From an uncultured Shewanella sp. (GTDB taxonomy: Bacteria; Pseudomonadota; Gammaproteobacteria; Enterobacterales; Shewanellaceae): DNA of 64,000 nucleotides. Of the stretch, positions 56,093 through 64,000 are shown piece by piece (positions within the stretch are counted from its first letter, which is position 1; each line of letters starts with the position of its first letter). The notes under the pieces were generated by a model, which was not told the origin of the DNA, did no database searches, and saw nothing but the letters and a program-made list of their open reading frames with translations. The stretch covers positions 1 to 64,000 of the forward strand of contig CANNEE010000015.1 in NCBI GenBank assembly GCA_947503555.1, read 5' to 3'. A program made the translations under genes and the position numbers.

Positions 56093-58103
56093 AATATGCT
56101 CCTCCTAGTTGTTCTAGGTGGCTGACGCCAGAGTTAATTGGAGAAGAGAAGTCACCGTTAATACTGCCTTCATAACCTAAATCGTCATTAATATTCCTAA
56201 GTGCCTTTAAGTATTCTCTAGTTTGCTTTTCAGGAATCGACTTTGTTTTTAGCACCATCGTCTGATGACGAGAAAACACGCCATAGTTATAAGACTCAGT
56301 CGAAGTGTAATCTAGGTTTACACCTTCAAACTTGGTAGGTTTTTCACGCACGGCATAGTTGATATTCTCAGGCAAAGTCACTTTGATACGCTGTTCGACA
56401 CTAACGGGTTGATAACTTGCCAAAGGATGCTTTCTGCGTAGAACTTTAGGTAGATTGGTAAAGTTTGCTATTTCCCCCGCATAGACATAAAAACCATAGT
56501 TGTTACCAACTTTTTTCCAAAAGTCACCTAAACGATAATGTTCTAACATGGTGACTTTATTCTTATGGTCATTTTCATCGACAACTTTTAACGGCGTGAT
56601 AGCAACAATATCTGAATAAAATCGCGCATAATAATTAAGGTAATGCTGTTCGACTTCAGAGTGTTGCACACTCGCTAGTCGATAACGCATATAGTCCGCC
56701 TCTTTACCGAAATAGGATGTGGTGATGTACAGATCGACACCTTCACCATAATTAGGGCTAACGAACTCTTGATTGATAGCAATTCGATCTAAATCAGGAT
56801 CACCCTTTTGCATTTCAGATAACGTCTCCACTTCTGGTGACAATATGAGCGCATAACCAAAATCTGGAGAGGTGATTGAATCTATACCAAAGGCTTGAGC
56901 ATTATTTGTCCCATCTACCCAATAGGTTTTACCATCTAGTTCAATGAAATTTATCACATGATTAAAACTTTGAGCCGATGGTTGACGGCTGTGCAACGCA
57001 TCGCCAATTTGAGTGTTAACTAGCGCAGGGTATGTCGTCACACCTAGCTGAGTAAGGATTCTTTTTAATAAATTAGCCTTATCTTTACAGTCACCATAAC
57101 GGCGCTCGAAAACTTGGCTCGGAGTATGGGGAATATGACTATTCTGGCCAATCTCCACACCAAAATAACGAATATCCTGTTGCACAAAATTGATGGCTTG
57201 AGAAACTTTTTGCTTTAAGCTCACTGGCTGCGCTTTGAGCTGTTCAATATATTGAGCTAACTCCTTTGAGTCTGGCTCAGCGGCAACATAATGTTGAATA
57301 GCCCACTCACCGATCGAACGCCAATTTTTTGCATTAGAAATAAAGACTCTAGGTTCCCAAATGTAACCCGGTGGCATACCCTCTTCATAGGTATATTTTG
57401 GCGATTTTTCTTTTTCCCAAATATATTCATCACCCCATGGGGTCTTTGCTGTTGAATATGTAAAATCACTTGGACTTTCGACTTTCATCTCAGATTTGGA
57501 CTGATTAATCACTCTTAGTCGAACCAAGTCGACGGCGGTAGTCCACCCCATAGAAAACTGGCCTGCAAAGTTTTTTTCATATACTGGGTTTCGTCCCTGA
57601 ATACTGAATTGATACCTTACACTATCGCCAATACGAACATCATCGACAATAACAACTGCTGTAGCCATGCCATGAAAAAGATCATTAGATAACTCTGGCT
57701 CTTGGTTAATAACGCTAATTCTTGCGCTTTCTAGCCTGTCTACCCACTTCCCATCACGTTGTACTTGCAGTTGGTGTAAGGTTAATTTTTCAAAAGCCGG
57801 ATTAAAGTTTAACTCTATCTTTGATAGTTCCTTAACCCCTTGCTGATTTAACGCCTGAGAAGCAAAGTCCTGAAAATACTCATCAGCTTCTTCTCCAAAT
57901 CGTACTTGCCGATCAAATAGTCGATACCTAACAGGGCCTTCATTTCTTCTATGAGAAAGCTCTGTCACCTCTATCGGCTCAACCCAAGTCGCGACATCTC
58001 CAATTTTGACTTCAAGCTCACCATTTTTGATCGTTCTAGCTATAGCAATGTTACCGAACACCATGCAGCAACAAGCTGTTATAACAAGTAAAATTCTCTG
58101 CAT
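56085..58103 (-). CDS. DUF3857 domain / transglutaminase-like exported protein
   Basis: A 672-residue exported protein. The signal peptide starts at ATG 58103 (AAGGAAG 4 bases upstream); the frame opens 12 codons earlier but that start is unlikely. An N-terminal DUF3857 domain (about 40-235) is followed by a transglutaminase-core domain with all three expected residues: cysteine in YGDCKDKANLL, histidine in FNHVINF, aspartate in WVDGTNNAQ. A C-terminal DUF3858-type domain follows. Substrates of the family are not known; it may act on proteins or peptides in the periplasm. First gene of an operon with a lipoprotein and possibly yqfB. Confidence 0.88.
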   Translation of the reverse strand: MQRILLVITACCCMVFGNIAIARTIKNGELEVKIGDVATWVEPIEVTELSHRRNEGPVRYRLFDRQVRFGEEADEYFQDFASQALNQQGVKELSKIELNFNPAFEKLTLHQLQVQRDGKWVDRLESARISVINQEPELSNDLFHGMATAVVIVDDVRIGDSVRYQFSIQGRNPVYEKNFAGQFSMGWTTAVDLVRLRVINQSKSEMKVESPSDFTYSTAKTPWGDEYIWEKEKSPKYTYEEGMPPGYIWEPRVFISNAKNWRSIGEWAIQHYVAAEPDSKELAQYIEQLKAQPVSLKQKVSQAINFVQQDIRYFGVEIGQNSHIPHTPSQVFERRYGDCKDKANLLKRILTQLGVTTYPALVNTQIGDALHSRQPSAQSFNHVINFIELDGKTYWVDGTNNAQAFGIDSITSPDFGYALILSPEVETLSEMQKGDPDLDRIAINQEFVSPNYGEGVDLYITTSYFGKEADYMRYRLASVQHSEVEQHYLNYYARFYSDIVAITPLKVVDENDHKNKVTMLEHYRLGDFWKKVGNNYGFYVYAGEIANFTNLPKVLRRKHPLASYQPVSVEQRIKVTLPENINYAVREKPTKFEGVNLDYTSTESYNYGVFSRHQTMVLKTKSIPEKQTREYLKALRNINDDLGYEGSINGDFSSPINSGVSHLEQLGGAYYE

Positions 58104-58303
58104 CTTGACTTCCTTATTTAAGAGCGAGAAGCCTAACACGAAGCTTTATGCAAAGAAACTGGCAGCATTCAAACCTTTGAGGTAAAATTCGCCCTCGCTT
58201 CAAACAGCAACGCGTATAATTGGTTTATTTTATGAAGTTAGCTGACACTTGACGGCTTCATTTATATACATAGACCTATGATGGCTAAGACCTAGACAAG
58301 ACA

Positions 58304-58537
58304 ATGAATAGAAAACAGAAGATAAACAAGAAGATCGCCAAAAAAGCAAAGGCAGCGCGCAATAAGCATACGCCGCCAACCATCAAAAAGTACATCTCGA
58401 AAGCCGAGCGCGCAAAACAGGCTGAGGCGGAAGAGCTAGCTCAAAATGAAGTTCAATCGACTGACACAGCAGAAGCCATTAACGCACAAGCAGCGAACAC
58501 GGAATCACCTCAGACAAGTACAGCAGATAATCATTAA
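58304..58537 (+). CDS. DUF2986 small basic protein
   Basis: A 77-residue protein. The first 40 residues are very basic (NRKQKINKKIAKKAKAARNKH, TIKKYISKAERAK) as in the DUF2986 family of marine gammaproteobacteria. The tail after 42 is acidic and low in complexity. Function unknown; the charge suggests contact with nucleic acid or ribosome. It has no close ribosome site. Monocistronic. Confidence 0.8.
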   Translation: MNRKQKINKKIAKKAKAARNKHTPPTIKKYISKAERAKQAEAEELAQNEVQSTDTAEAINAQAANTESPQTSTADNH

Positions 58538-58858
58538 TTGGCAAACGCCTGCATAATCATGCTTCATTCAACCTGCTAGCGAGTCCCGCAGGCAGGTTGT
58601 ACACCTTAATCTCCCTTCTTTTTATCACCTTGTTTTACTGCGCTATATTGCTGACCAAACAGTCGCACTCGCTTAACACTTAGCTGTACATAACACTCAC
58701 TTGCAACGCCTTCAAGGTATTGCAATAAAATTCTGTCGGTTCAACTGATAGGTTCAGCGAGCTTTAAGTTGAACTGCATTCGGAACGTAAAATGTTTGGC
58801 TTAAAAATTCAAATGTACGCTTTTGTAAAACTGGGCTTAAGCAATAATTGTTAGGAAA
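58538..58858. other. Intergenic region, no gene seen
   Basis: About 320 bases. A short inverted repeat (AACCTGC with GCAGGTT around 58570-58597) may end the DUF2986 transcript. I see no coding frame or RNA gene in the rest. Confidence 0.45.
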
Positions 58859-59203
58859 ATGGATTCAAACGGAATGAAATTTATACTAATCGCTTTGGCA
58901 TTTTTAATTGGGTTTGGTACGTCTGAGTTTCGTACATCACGGGTCCAGCTACTCGATGAAATCAATGATTATCAAAGGGAGATATTGATAGCCTCACGAC
59001 TACTAGAAGAATATACCCTAAATTGCGCGACTAATATGCAGGGCAATTTTGCCCCCTATGTCGAACACTCCACTTCCAGGTATGAGAACCTAGTGAAGAA
59101 GTCCGAAAATTTCCATACTTCACTAGTCATGAGTTTGTCACCGACCATGAAGAGTCAATTTTTAACTTTCGAGAAAAAATGGAAATATCGAACAATAAAA
59201 TAA
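58859..59203 (+). CDS. Small membrane-anchored protein, unknown
   Basis: A 114-residue protein with one N-terminal hydrophobic helix (about 7-21) and a helical, charged remainder predicted to lie outside the cytoplasm. No family recognised. ATG 58859 is very close to its AGGAA site; ATG 58874 is an alternative start. It is followed after 19 bases by a second small membrane protein, and the two probably form an operon. Confidence 0.6.
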   Translation: MDSNGMKFILIALAFLIGFGTSEFRTSRVQLLDEINDYQREILIASRLLEEYTLNCATNMQGNFAPYVEHSTSRYENLVKKSENFHTSLVMSLSPTMKSQFLTFEKKWKYRTIK

Positions 59204-59222
59204 GCCTTTGTAACAATTCATA

Positions 59223-59594
59223 ATGAAGTACCTCTGGCACTTTTACATTTTCCTTCTGCTTAGTCTAGGTGTGGCTAGAATGGTTGAGCGGATCTCGATT
59301 GAGAGTGGTGGTTTTGCCAGTCGCTATCTGCCCTTAATCATCTTTGGCCTTATTTCTCTTGGCATATACGCTAGCTTAAAAAATAGAGCGATATTCAAAC
59401 GCCAGTTCTGGCTCTTTGTCTATCTCATTGTGGGCATTCTTATATTGAGCAGTTTAGTTATTGCTATCTATCTTTTTCTTTTTGTTAGCAGCAAATTAGC
59501 CTTTGCTGGAGGGTTACTGCTTTTAGCTGGTTTACTCGTTCCGGCTTTACTAAAACTAAGACAATATTGTTCAAAATCAGCAAGCATATGGTAA
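59223..59594 (+). CDS. Small integral membrane protein, unknown
   Basis: A 123-residue protein with four predicted helices (about 4-20, 33-52, 60-83 and 87-110) joined by short loops. No conserved motif is recognised. It shares direction with the preceding small gene. No signal or enzyme motif is present. A convergent hairpin follows at 59669. Confidence 0.65.
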   Translation: MKYLWHFYIFLLLSLGVARMVERISIESGGFASRYLPLIIFGLISLGIYASLKNRAIFKRQFWLFVYLIVGILILSSLVIAIYLFLFVSSKLAFAGGLLLLAGLLVPALLKLRQYCSKSASIW

Positions 59595-59668
59595 CCCTTA
59601 ATTGCAAATTTAGGGCTAGCTGGTCTTATTCTGAGGCGTAAACCATTATCAGAATCCATAACCATTAA

Positions 59669-59698
59669 AAGCTAAGCGCTCAAACTAGCGCTTAGCTT
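59669..59698. terminator. Terminator between convergent small membrane gene and MATE gene
   Basis: A perfect 12-bp stem (59669-59680 with 59687-59698) and a 6-base loop. On the minus strand it is followed by TTT, fitting the MATE gene better. Confidence 0.83.
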
Positions 59699-59740
59699 GG
59701 TAAAACACTATTCACTTACCACAGCAAGAATAACGACAAA

Positions 59741-61303
59741 CTAAGTCGGTTTGCCTTCCTCTTCAACGAGTTTAGCCAGCTCCTCGTTAATCTCGACGCA
59801 ATCTGTCTCTTCATTCATCTGCGCCATCTGAGCGCAGGATGAGGACAATGGATTAGGGCTAGATAAACACAGCTCGTCATCTTCATCGCACTCTTGAGAA
59901 ATAACCCCTTTACTCGGCGGCATAGCAGAAATCTCACCTTTCTCCTCTCCTTCAGCTTGAATCAAGCTTTCTTGCTGTCCGCGAGCCTTAACGCTTTCCA
60001 CGAGTCGGTAAGCCACCAGCACACCAGAAAGACCAAATAAAATTGAACCCAGCGCTTGGCCAATCAGCACCCCATGTACGCCGCCCCACAAGCCACCGAA
60101 ATAGACAAAAGGAATAGTACCTAAGGTTGCCTTACCTACGTTGAATATGCTGGAGTATTTAGCCTTACCTAAGTTATTAAACGAAGCATTGGCGACAAAC
60201 AACATACCGGAGAACACAAAGGAGACAGCGATAAAGGTACAGAAGAAGCGCACGATATCGGCAGCATCGCCAGAAAGATCAAATACATTCACAACCTGCT
60301 CTTTAAGCAAGAATAGAATTAACGACACACTCACCACGTACACTAAACAGAACTGTAGCGCCTTAGTCAGACTCTCTTTAAGACGGCCAAACTCTTTAGC
60401 ACCATAGTTTTGACCGACAATCGGTCCAATAGCGCCGGAGAGCGCGAAGATCATACCAAAGGATACTGGAATTAATCGCCCAAGCACCGCCCAGCCTGCG
60501 ACGTAGCCATCACCAAAATCTGCAATGGCACGGGTTACCACAGCATTACCTATAGGAGTGGCAACATTGGTTAACATGGCTGGACCTGCAATAGCAAAAA
60601 TCGGTTTTAAATCAGCTTTAAAGTCAGCCAAGTCAAACTTACCGAGTAGCTTATGTTTGACTATGACGCCACGAGCAGAAATCACCAACACGGCAATCCG
60701 AGCGAGTACAGATGCTAATGCCGCCCCTTCTATGCCCATTGAGAGTGCAAAAATAAAGATAGGGTCAAACACTGCATTAACGCCACCACCCGTTAACGTC
60801 GACATCATAGACAGTTTAGCGTCACCCACAGCCCTTAAGGCGGCACCAAGTGCCATAGCCAAACAGATAAAGGGCATAGAAGGGAGCAAAATATACAGAT
60901 AGTCCGCCGCTAGCTCGGCTGTCTTGCCGCTGGCACCAAGCAAAGCGATAAGCTCAGGAATAAAGCTGGTCACTAAGATAGCCACCAGCACACTGACTAT
61001 CACAGTGGCGACGGCGCTATTCATCAAAAGACGTTTTGCCGAACTGATATCTTTTGCCCCAATGGCGCGGGAGACCAATGCCCCCAGCGCAATAGATAAA
61101 CCTATGCCGATGGATGTGGTAAAAAATGAGATAGTGCCAGCATAGCCCACAGCCGCGGCCAGCTCTTGCTCACCGAGAAGACTCAAGAAGAAGATATCGA
61201 GCAAATCGACCACAAATAAGGCTGAAATGCCTATTGCTGCGGTCGAACTCATTACCAGAATATGCTTTAGAATGGAGCCTTGGGTGAACTTTGCAGTTGG
61301 CAT
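59741..61303 (-). CDS. MATE-family efflux protein with an acidic Cys-containing tail
   Basis: A 520-residue transporter of the MATE/MOP family with about 12 transmembrane helices over residues 10-455. ALGALVSRAIGAKD and FALSGAIGPIVGQNYGAKEF are the two pseudo-repeat motifs of the family. Beyond about 455 a tail of some 65 residues is acidic and carries three cysteines (ISQECDEDDELCLSS, SSSCAQM) and is not usual for the family. ATG 61303 has AAGGA upstream. Substrate unknown (drugs or organic cations, by sodium or proton antiport). Confidence 0.9.
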   Translation of the reverse strand: MPTAKFTQGSILKHILVMSSTAAIGISALFVVDLLDIFFLSLLGEQELAAAVGYAGTISFFTTSIGIGLSIALGALVSRAIGAKDISSAKRLLMNSAVATVIVSVLVAILVTSFIPELIALLGASGKTAELAADYLYILLPSMPFICLAMALGAALRAVGDAKLSMMSTLTGGGVNAVFDPIFIFALSMGIEGAALASVLARIAVLVISARGVIVKHKLLGKFDLADFKADLKPIFAIAGPAMLTNVATPIGNAVVTRAIADFGDGYVAGWAVLGRLIPVSFGMIFALSGAIGPIVGQNYGAKEFGRLKESLTKALQFCLVYVVSVSLILFLLKEQVVNVFDLSGDAADIVRFFCTFIAVSFVFSGMLFVANASFNNLGKAKYSSIFNVGKATLGTIPFVYFGGLWGGVHGVLIGQALGSILFGLSGVLVAYRLVESVKARGQQESLIQAEGEEKGEISAMPPSKGVISQECDEDDELCLSSPNPLSSSCAQMAQMNEETDCVEINEELAKLVEEEGKPT

Positions 61304-61350
61304 TCGTATCCTTACTGATCAATAAAATAATAAATCGAAAATCTTTTAGC

Positions 61351-62205
61351 TTAGTGCTCGTCGTGGCTAAGCACTTCCTGCTCCAATTCATTGCCGCAAG
61401 CACTACAGTATTCAGCATCGGTATCATGGCCTGACTTCGAGCAATTGTTACAACGACGCAGAGTTCTGCTGCGGCCAATCTCCGACGATATTTCAGCGGT
61501 TAAAATGCCAGTAGGTATCGCAATAATAGAGTAGCCCAATAACATGGTAAATGCGGCAATCCCCTGACCTAACGGCGTGCCTGGAGTGATATCGCCATAG
61601 CCCACTGTGGTAATTGTCACTATCGTCCAATATATGGATTTGGGAATCGAACTAAAACCGTTATTTGGACCTTCAACCACATACATCAAGGCACCGAGTA
61701 CCATGATGATCAAGCTAACCGAAAAGAAAAAGATGAAGACTTTTCGACCTGACTGCACCATGGCTCTGAGCAGTAGATTCCCTTCACTCAGATAACGAAT
61801 AAGCTTGAGTACCCTAAAAATTCTAAACAACCTCAGCACTCGAATAACCAAGGTAAAGCTCGCTCCCGGGAAGAATAGTGCGAGATAGCTAGGCAAAATT
61901 GATAGCAGATCTACTATGCCATAAAAGCTTAATGAGTACTGACGAGCATTAGCTGAACAGTACAACCTTAAAAGGTATTCTATGGTAAAAATAATGGTAA
62001 AGCCCCATTCAAGGCGATGGATCAGATCCGCATAGGGGCCACTGATGCTTTCCACCGTATCAAGCAGCACGAGAGCGACACTCAATATGATTGAGATAAT
62101 CAGTCCAATATCGAACAACCGACCTGCAGGCGTATCTGTACCAAATATGATCCGCCTAAGCATCTTTTTAACTCGGCCATTACTCGAGGTTTGATCCGTC
62201 TGCAA
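61351..62205 (-). CDS. Voltage-gated potassium channel-like protein with C-terminal zinc ribbon
   Basis: A 284-residue six-helix ion channel. The S4 voltage sensor is visible (RVLRLFRIFRVLKLIR, 122-137) with arginines every third residue. The selectivity filter is TVGYGD (200-205). After S6 a cytosolic tail holds C252-x2-C255 and C267-x2-C270, a zinc-ribbon pattern found in related proteobacterial channels. The start is TTG with AAGGAG 6 bases upstream. It lies 47 bases before the MATE gene in the same direction, so the two may be cotranscribed. Confidence 0.92.
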   Translation of the reverse strand: MQTDQTSSNGRVKKMLRRIIFGTDTPAGRLFDIGLIISIILSVALVLLDTVESISGPYADLIHRLEWGFTIIFTIEYLLRLYCSANARQYSLSFYGIVDLLSILPSYLALFFPGASFTLVIRVLRLFRIFRVLKLIRYLSEGNLLLRAMVQSGRKVFIFFFSVSLIIMVLGALMYVVEGPNNGFSSIPKSIYWTIVTITTVGYGDITPGTPLGQGIAAFTMLLGYSIIAIPTGILTAEISSEIGRSRTLRRCNNCSKSGHDTDAEYCSACGNELEQEVLSHDEH

Positions 62206-62327
62206 TCTAAGCTCCTTAATTCTTACACAATCATAAAATCAGCGAACGGCTATCTATATTTACCTAGCCATATATGGGGGCGGTTCACACTTTATCAAGC
62301 TGACAAGTGTATTTGAACAAGGTATCC

Positions 62328-62882
62328 TTGCATCAATTCGTTTATAACCTGAGTTTGTCCATGTTTAATGCCCAGCTAACACTGATTAGCCTGCTGATGT
62401 TTACTAGCTTATTGAGTATTAGCCAGCCGATATTTGCATCAACTGACGCTAAGATGCCCAAAGCCGATCTGGTTATCGTGGATAAATCAAACGCCAAACT
62501 CAGCCTATTAAGAAAAGGCAAAACCTTAAAAAGCTATCGGATCGCTCTGGGTGAAAGCCCCAAGGGACATAAACTCACCGAGGGGGATCAACGCACGCCC
62601 CAAGGCCGTTATATTCTCGATTATAAGAAGTCTAACAGTACTTACTATAAAGCGATTCATATCTCCTACCCCAATGCTGAAGATATTCTGCGAGCACAAG
62701 CGCTTGGCATAGATCCCGGCGGACAGATCATGATCCACGGCCAAAATCCTAACTCTTCACTGCCACCTGAAGAGGCGCAGAAATTCAATTGGACAGATGG
62801 TTGTATCGCTATCACTAATAAAGAGATGGATGAGATCTGGCTAATGATAGATGAAGGCACACCGATCGAAATCTGGCCGTAA
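62328..62882 (+). CDS. L,D-transpeptidase (YkuD domain)
   Basis: An exported protein of about 184 residues with a signal peptide (LTLISLLMFTSLLSISQPIFA) and a YkuD catalytic domain (about 40-184). The active-site signature is intact: histidine in IMIHGQ and cysteine in WTDGCIAIT. It forms 3-3 crosslinks or attaches proteins to peptidoglycan. Three starts are possible: GTG 62307, TTG 62328 (AAGG 5 bases upstream; chosen) and ATG 62361, which gives a short signal. No lipobox. Confidence 0.88.
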   Translation: MHQFVYNLSLSMFNAQLTLISLLMFTSLLSISQPIFASTDAKMPKADLVIVDKSNAKLSLLRKGKTLKSYRIALGESPKGHKLTEGDQRTPQGRYILDYKKSNSTYYKAIHISYPNAEDILRAQALGIDPGGQIMIHGQNPNSSLPPEEAQKFNWTDGCIAITNKEMDEIWLMIDEGTPIEIWP

Positions 62883-62957
62883 CTTCCCAGCGCTAAGCGC
62901 CCTAGGCAAACCCGTTTCAAATACATATCACTAATCATAACTATCGAGTATTCATAG

Positions 62958-63542
62958 ATGAGCACATCTCTCACCCACTCTAGACTAATGGCTTCATGGC
63001 CAAGTTTTTGCCAGCAAATCACAGCCTTTCTACACCAACTGGGCTTAGATACACTGCAATTAGAGATAGATCATGTGGCACTCAGGGTCAATGATGAGCA
63101 AACGGCAAAACAGCTAAGTCATGAGTTTTGCAAACAGGGCACCATTATCTCTAGCAATATTATCAATGGCAGACCGATAGAGATCATTGAGCTCAACACC
63201 CCGCTTAAGCTCAATGACAACACAATCGAGTGTATCGAGCTGCCCTATCCCAGCGATAAGCAATATCCAGTAGAAGGTTGGGAGCATATTGAGCTGGTGC
63301 TAAATTCAAAAGCATCCGATTGCGAGCAGCTAGTCAAAGATTTAGTCAGTGCTCAGCCTGATATTCAAACCATTATCGAGAAAGCTGAAAATCGTCAAGG
63401 TGATATCAAGATAAAACTGAGCTCGCCGAAAGGTGATAAAGAGCGTCTAGCCAATCCCACTATCGCCTTTAAGCAAGATAATCTCTGTATTAAAGTGCAC
63501 CCTCACGGTATCAAGGCTGTAATCGCAAGTGAGCAGCGCTAA
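62958..63542 (+). CDS. yecM: YecM-family VOC protein
   Basis: A 194-residue protein of the YecM family. IDHVALRVND (37-46) carries the first metal-ligand-like histidine, ELPYP and GWEHIELVL the next. The fold is a single VOC module with metal-binding residues conserved, but the function is unknown. The start has no clear ribosome site. It follows the L,D-transpeptidase gene after 75 bases in the same direction and may be cotranscribed. Confidence 0.87.
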   Translation: MSTSLTHSRLMASWPSFCQQITAFLHQLGLDTLQLEIDHVALRVNDEQTAKQLSHEFCKQGTIISSNIINGRPIEIIELNTPLKLNDNTIECIELPYPSDKQYPVEGWEHIELVLNSKASDCEQLVKDLVSAQPDIQTIIEKAENRQGDIKIKLSSPKGDKERLANPTIAFKQDNLCIKVHPHGIKAVIASEQR

Positions 63543-63669
63543 GCAAGAGTAACCAAAGCTAATTTTTATTTTTGATAGAGTCGTAGCCTAGTGAGCCAAA
63601 ATAGGAATGCTCACTAAGGCCTTCACTTTACAGCCACATAATCAAAGCAGTACTCAAGGCTACAAGCAA

Positions 63670-64000
63670 TTAACAACACAGCTTAATCAACTCACGAATA
63701 GCATTAGCATCATCACTCATTTCTGCCGTGAGGCCCAATATCTCCGGCTCAGAGTGCACAACTTGACCGTCATGATTCACGGCTATGCCGCATAGCGCTA
63801 TCTGTGCCCCTGTTTGTAAATTGGCAACCACCAAACGCTGCCAATTACTATCTATTCGCCAAATATCACTAATGAGGGTTTTAACATCCTTGGTGTTATG
63901 AACGAACTCCAAATCGAAACACTGATCATTCGGTATTAATTTATCATTCTGCTTCGTTTGAATTACGGTGGAATAAATAAAGTCGATATCCTGCTCAACG
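63670..64000 (-). CDS. C-terminal part of an unknown protein, cut by the window end
   Basis: An open frame without stop runs from the right edge to the TAA at 63670, giving at least 110 residues. The readable part has YSTVIQTKQNDKLIPND near the start and VVANLQTGAQIALCG in the middle, ending LIKLCC. I recognise no family. The start lies outside the window, although a TTG at 63912 could be mistaken for one. The smooth frame and ordinary composition support a real gene. It is convergent with yecM. Confidence 0.6.
   Translation of the reverse strand, partial: VEQDIDFIYSTVIQTKQNDKLIPNDQCFDLEFVHNTKDVKTLISDIWRIDSNWQRLVVANLQTGAQIALCGIAVNHDGQVVHSEPEILGLTAEMSDDANAIRELIKLCC

Noticed and set aside
60141-61145. 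Series of open frames opposite the MATE gene
   Set aside because: They mirror the transmembrane-rich coding strand and resemble no protein.
63607-63795. 62-codon plus-strand frame near the right edge
   Set aside because: It overlaps the minus-strand partial gene, which is longer and open to the window edge, and it has no ribosome site.
1-64000. CRISPR arrays, insertion sequences, integrases, prophage or toxin-antitoxin genes
   Set aside because: I looked for regular short repeats, transposase-like proteins and paired small toxic genes and saw none; genes are of ordinary chromosomal kinds throughout.

Overview
The window looks like a stretch of ordinary chromosome from a marine gammaproteobacterium of the genus Shewanella or a very close relative. 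The reasons are gene content and order: the tRNA operon Gly-Cys-Leu, two GAPDH genes flanking a DUF2989 lipoprotein, an isocitrate lyase of about 530 residues next to malate synthase G, recC-recB-recD, AdhE, DUF2986 and YecM proteins, and a moderately AT-rich composition. I see no insertion sequence, integrase, prophage, plasmid function or CRISPR array. The assignment rests on reading the sequence, not on a database search.

Layout. 1-2100: end of a tRNA-Tyr, a PLP enzyme of the cysteine synthase family, and a minus-strand tRNA operon (Gly, Cys, Leu) with a decayed partial copy of tRNA-Leu beyond its terminator. 2300-6130: a long GAPDH (minus), then a lipoprotein and a standard GAPDH (plus), with HexR-like operators in the intergenic regions. 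6140-17200: signalling and envelope genes: a Cache chemoreceptor, a periplasmic binding protein paired with a diguanylate cyclase, the MsrPQ methionine sulfoxide repair system, RmuC, lytic transglycosylase Slt and a stand-alone EAL protein. 17200-21360: the MoxR / DUF58 / transglutaminase operon. 21390-30950: recCBD. 31000-34240: HD hydrolase with small kinase, D-Ala-D-Ala ligase, MarC. 34240-37220: AdhE with CRP-like and HexR-like upstream sites. 37265-43500: an alpha/beta hydrolase, then the glyoxylate shunt (malate synthase G, LysR regulator, isocitrate lyase).

43500-49760: small exported Gly-rich protein, DUF1289, DUF445, a VOC protein, a large DUF748 protein and a thioredoxin-fold membrane protein. 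49780-52060: a tight four-gene operon of two paralogous DUF1538 membrane proteins, a PII-like protein and a CBS-pair protein. It is the best candidate in the window for a poorly described system: a membrane transporter-like pair with two predicted small-ligand sensors. 52270-58140: a CbiM-like membrane protein, a PhzF-family protein that appears to start at AUU, a lipoprotein, YqfB, and a DUF3857 transglutaminase with a partner lipoprotein. 58300-64000: DUF2986, two small unknown proteins, a MATE exporter, a potassium-channel-like protein with a zinc ribbon, an L,D-transpeptidase, YecM, and a partial gene running off the end.

Functionally the window links central carbon flux (GAPDH, AdhE, glyoxylate shunt) with likely shared control by HexR and CRP. 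It also carries several cyclic-di-GMP and chemosensory parts and double-strand-break repair. Many genes are closed by strong hairpin terminators, often shared between convergent genes, which makes transcription-unit borders easy to see.
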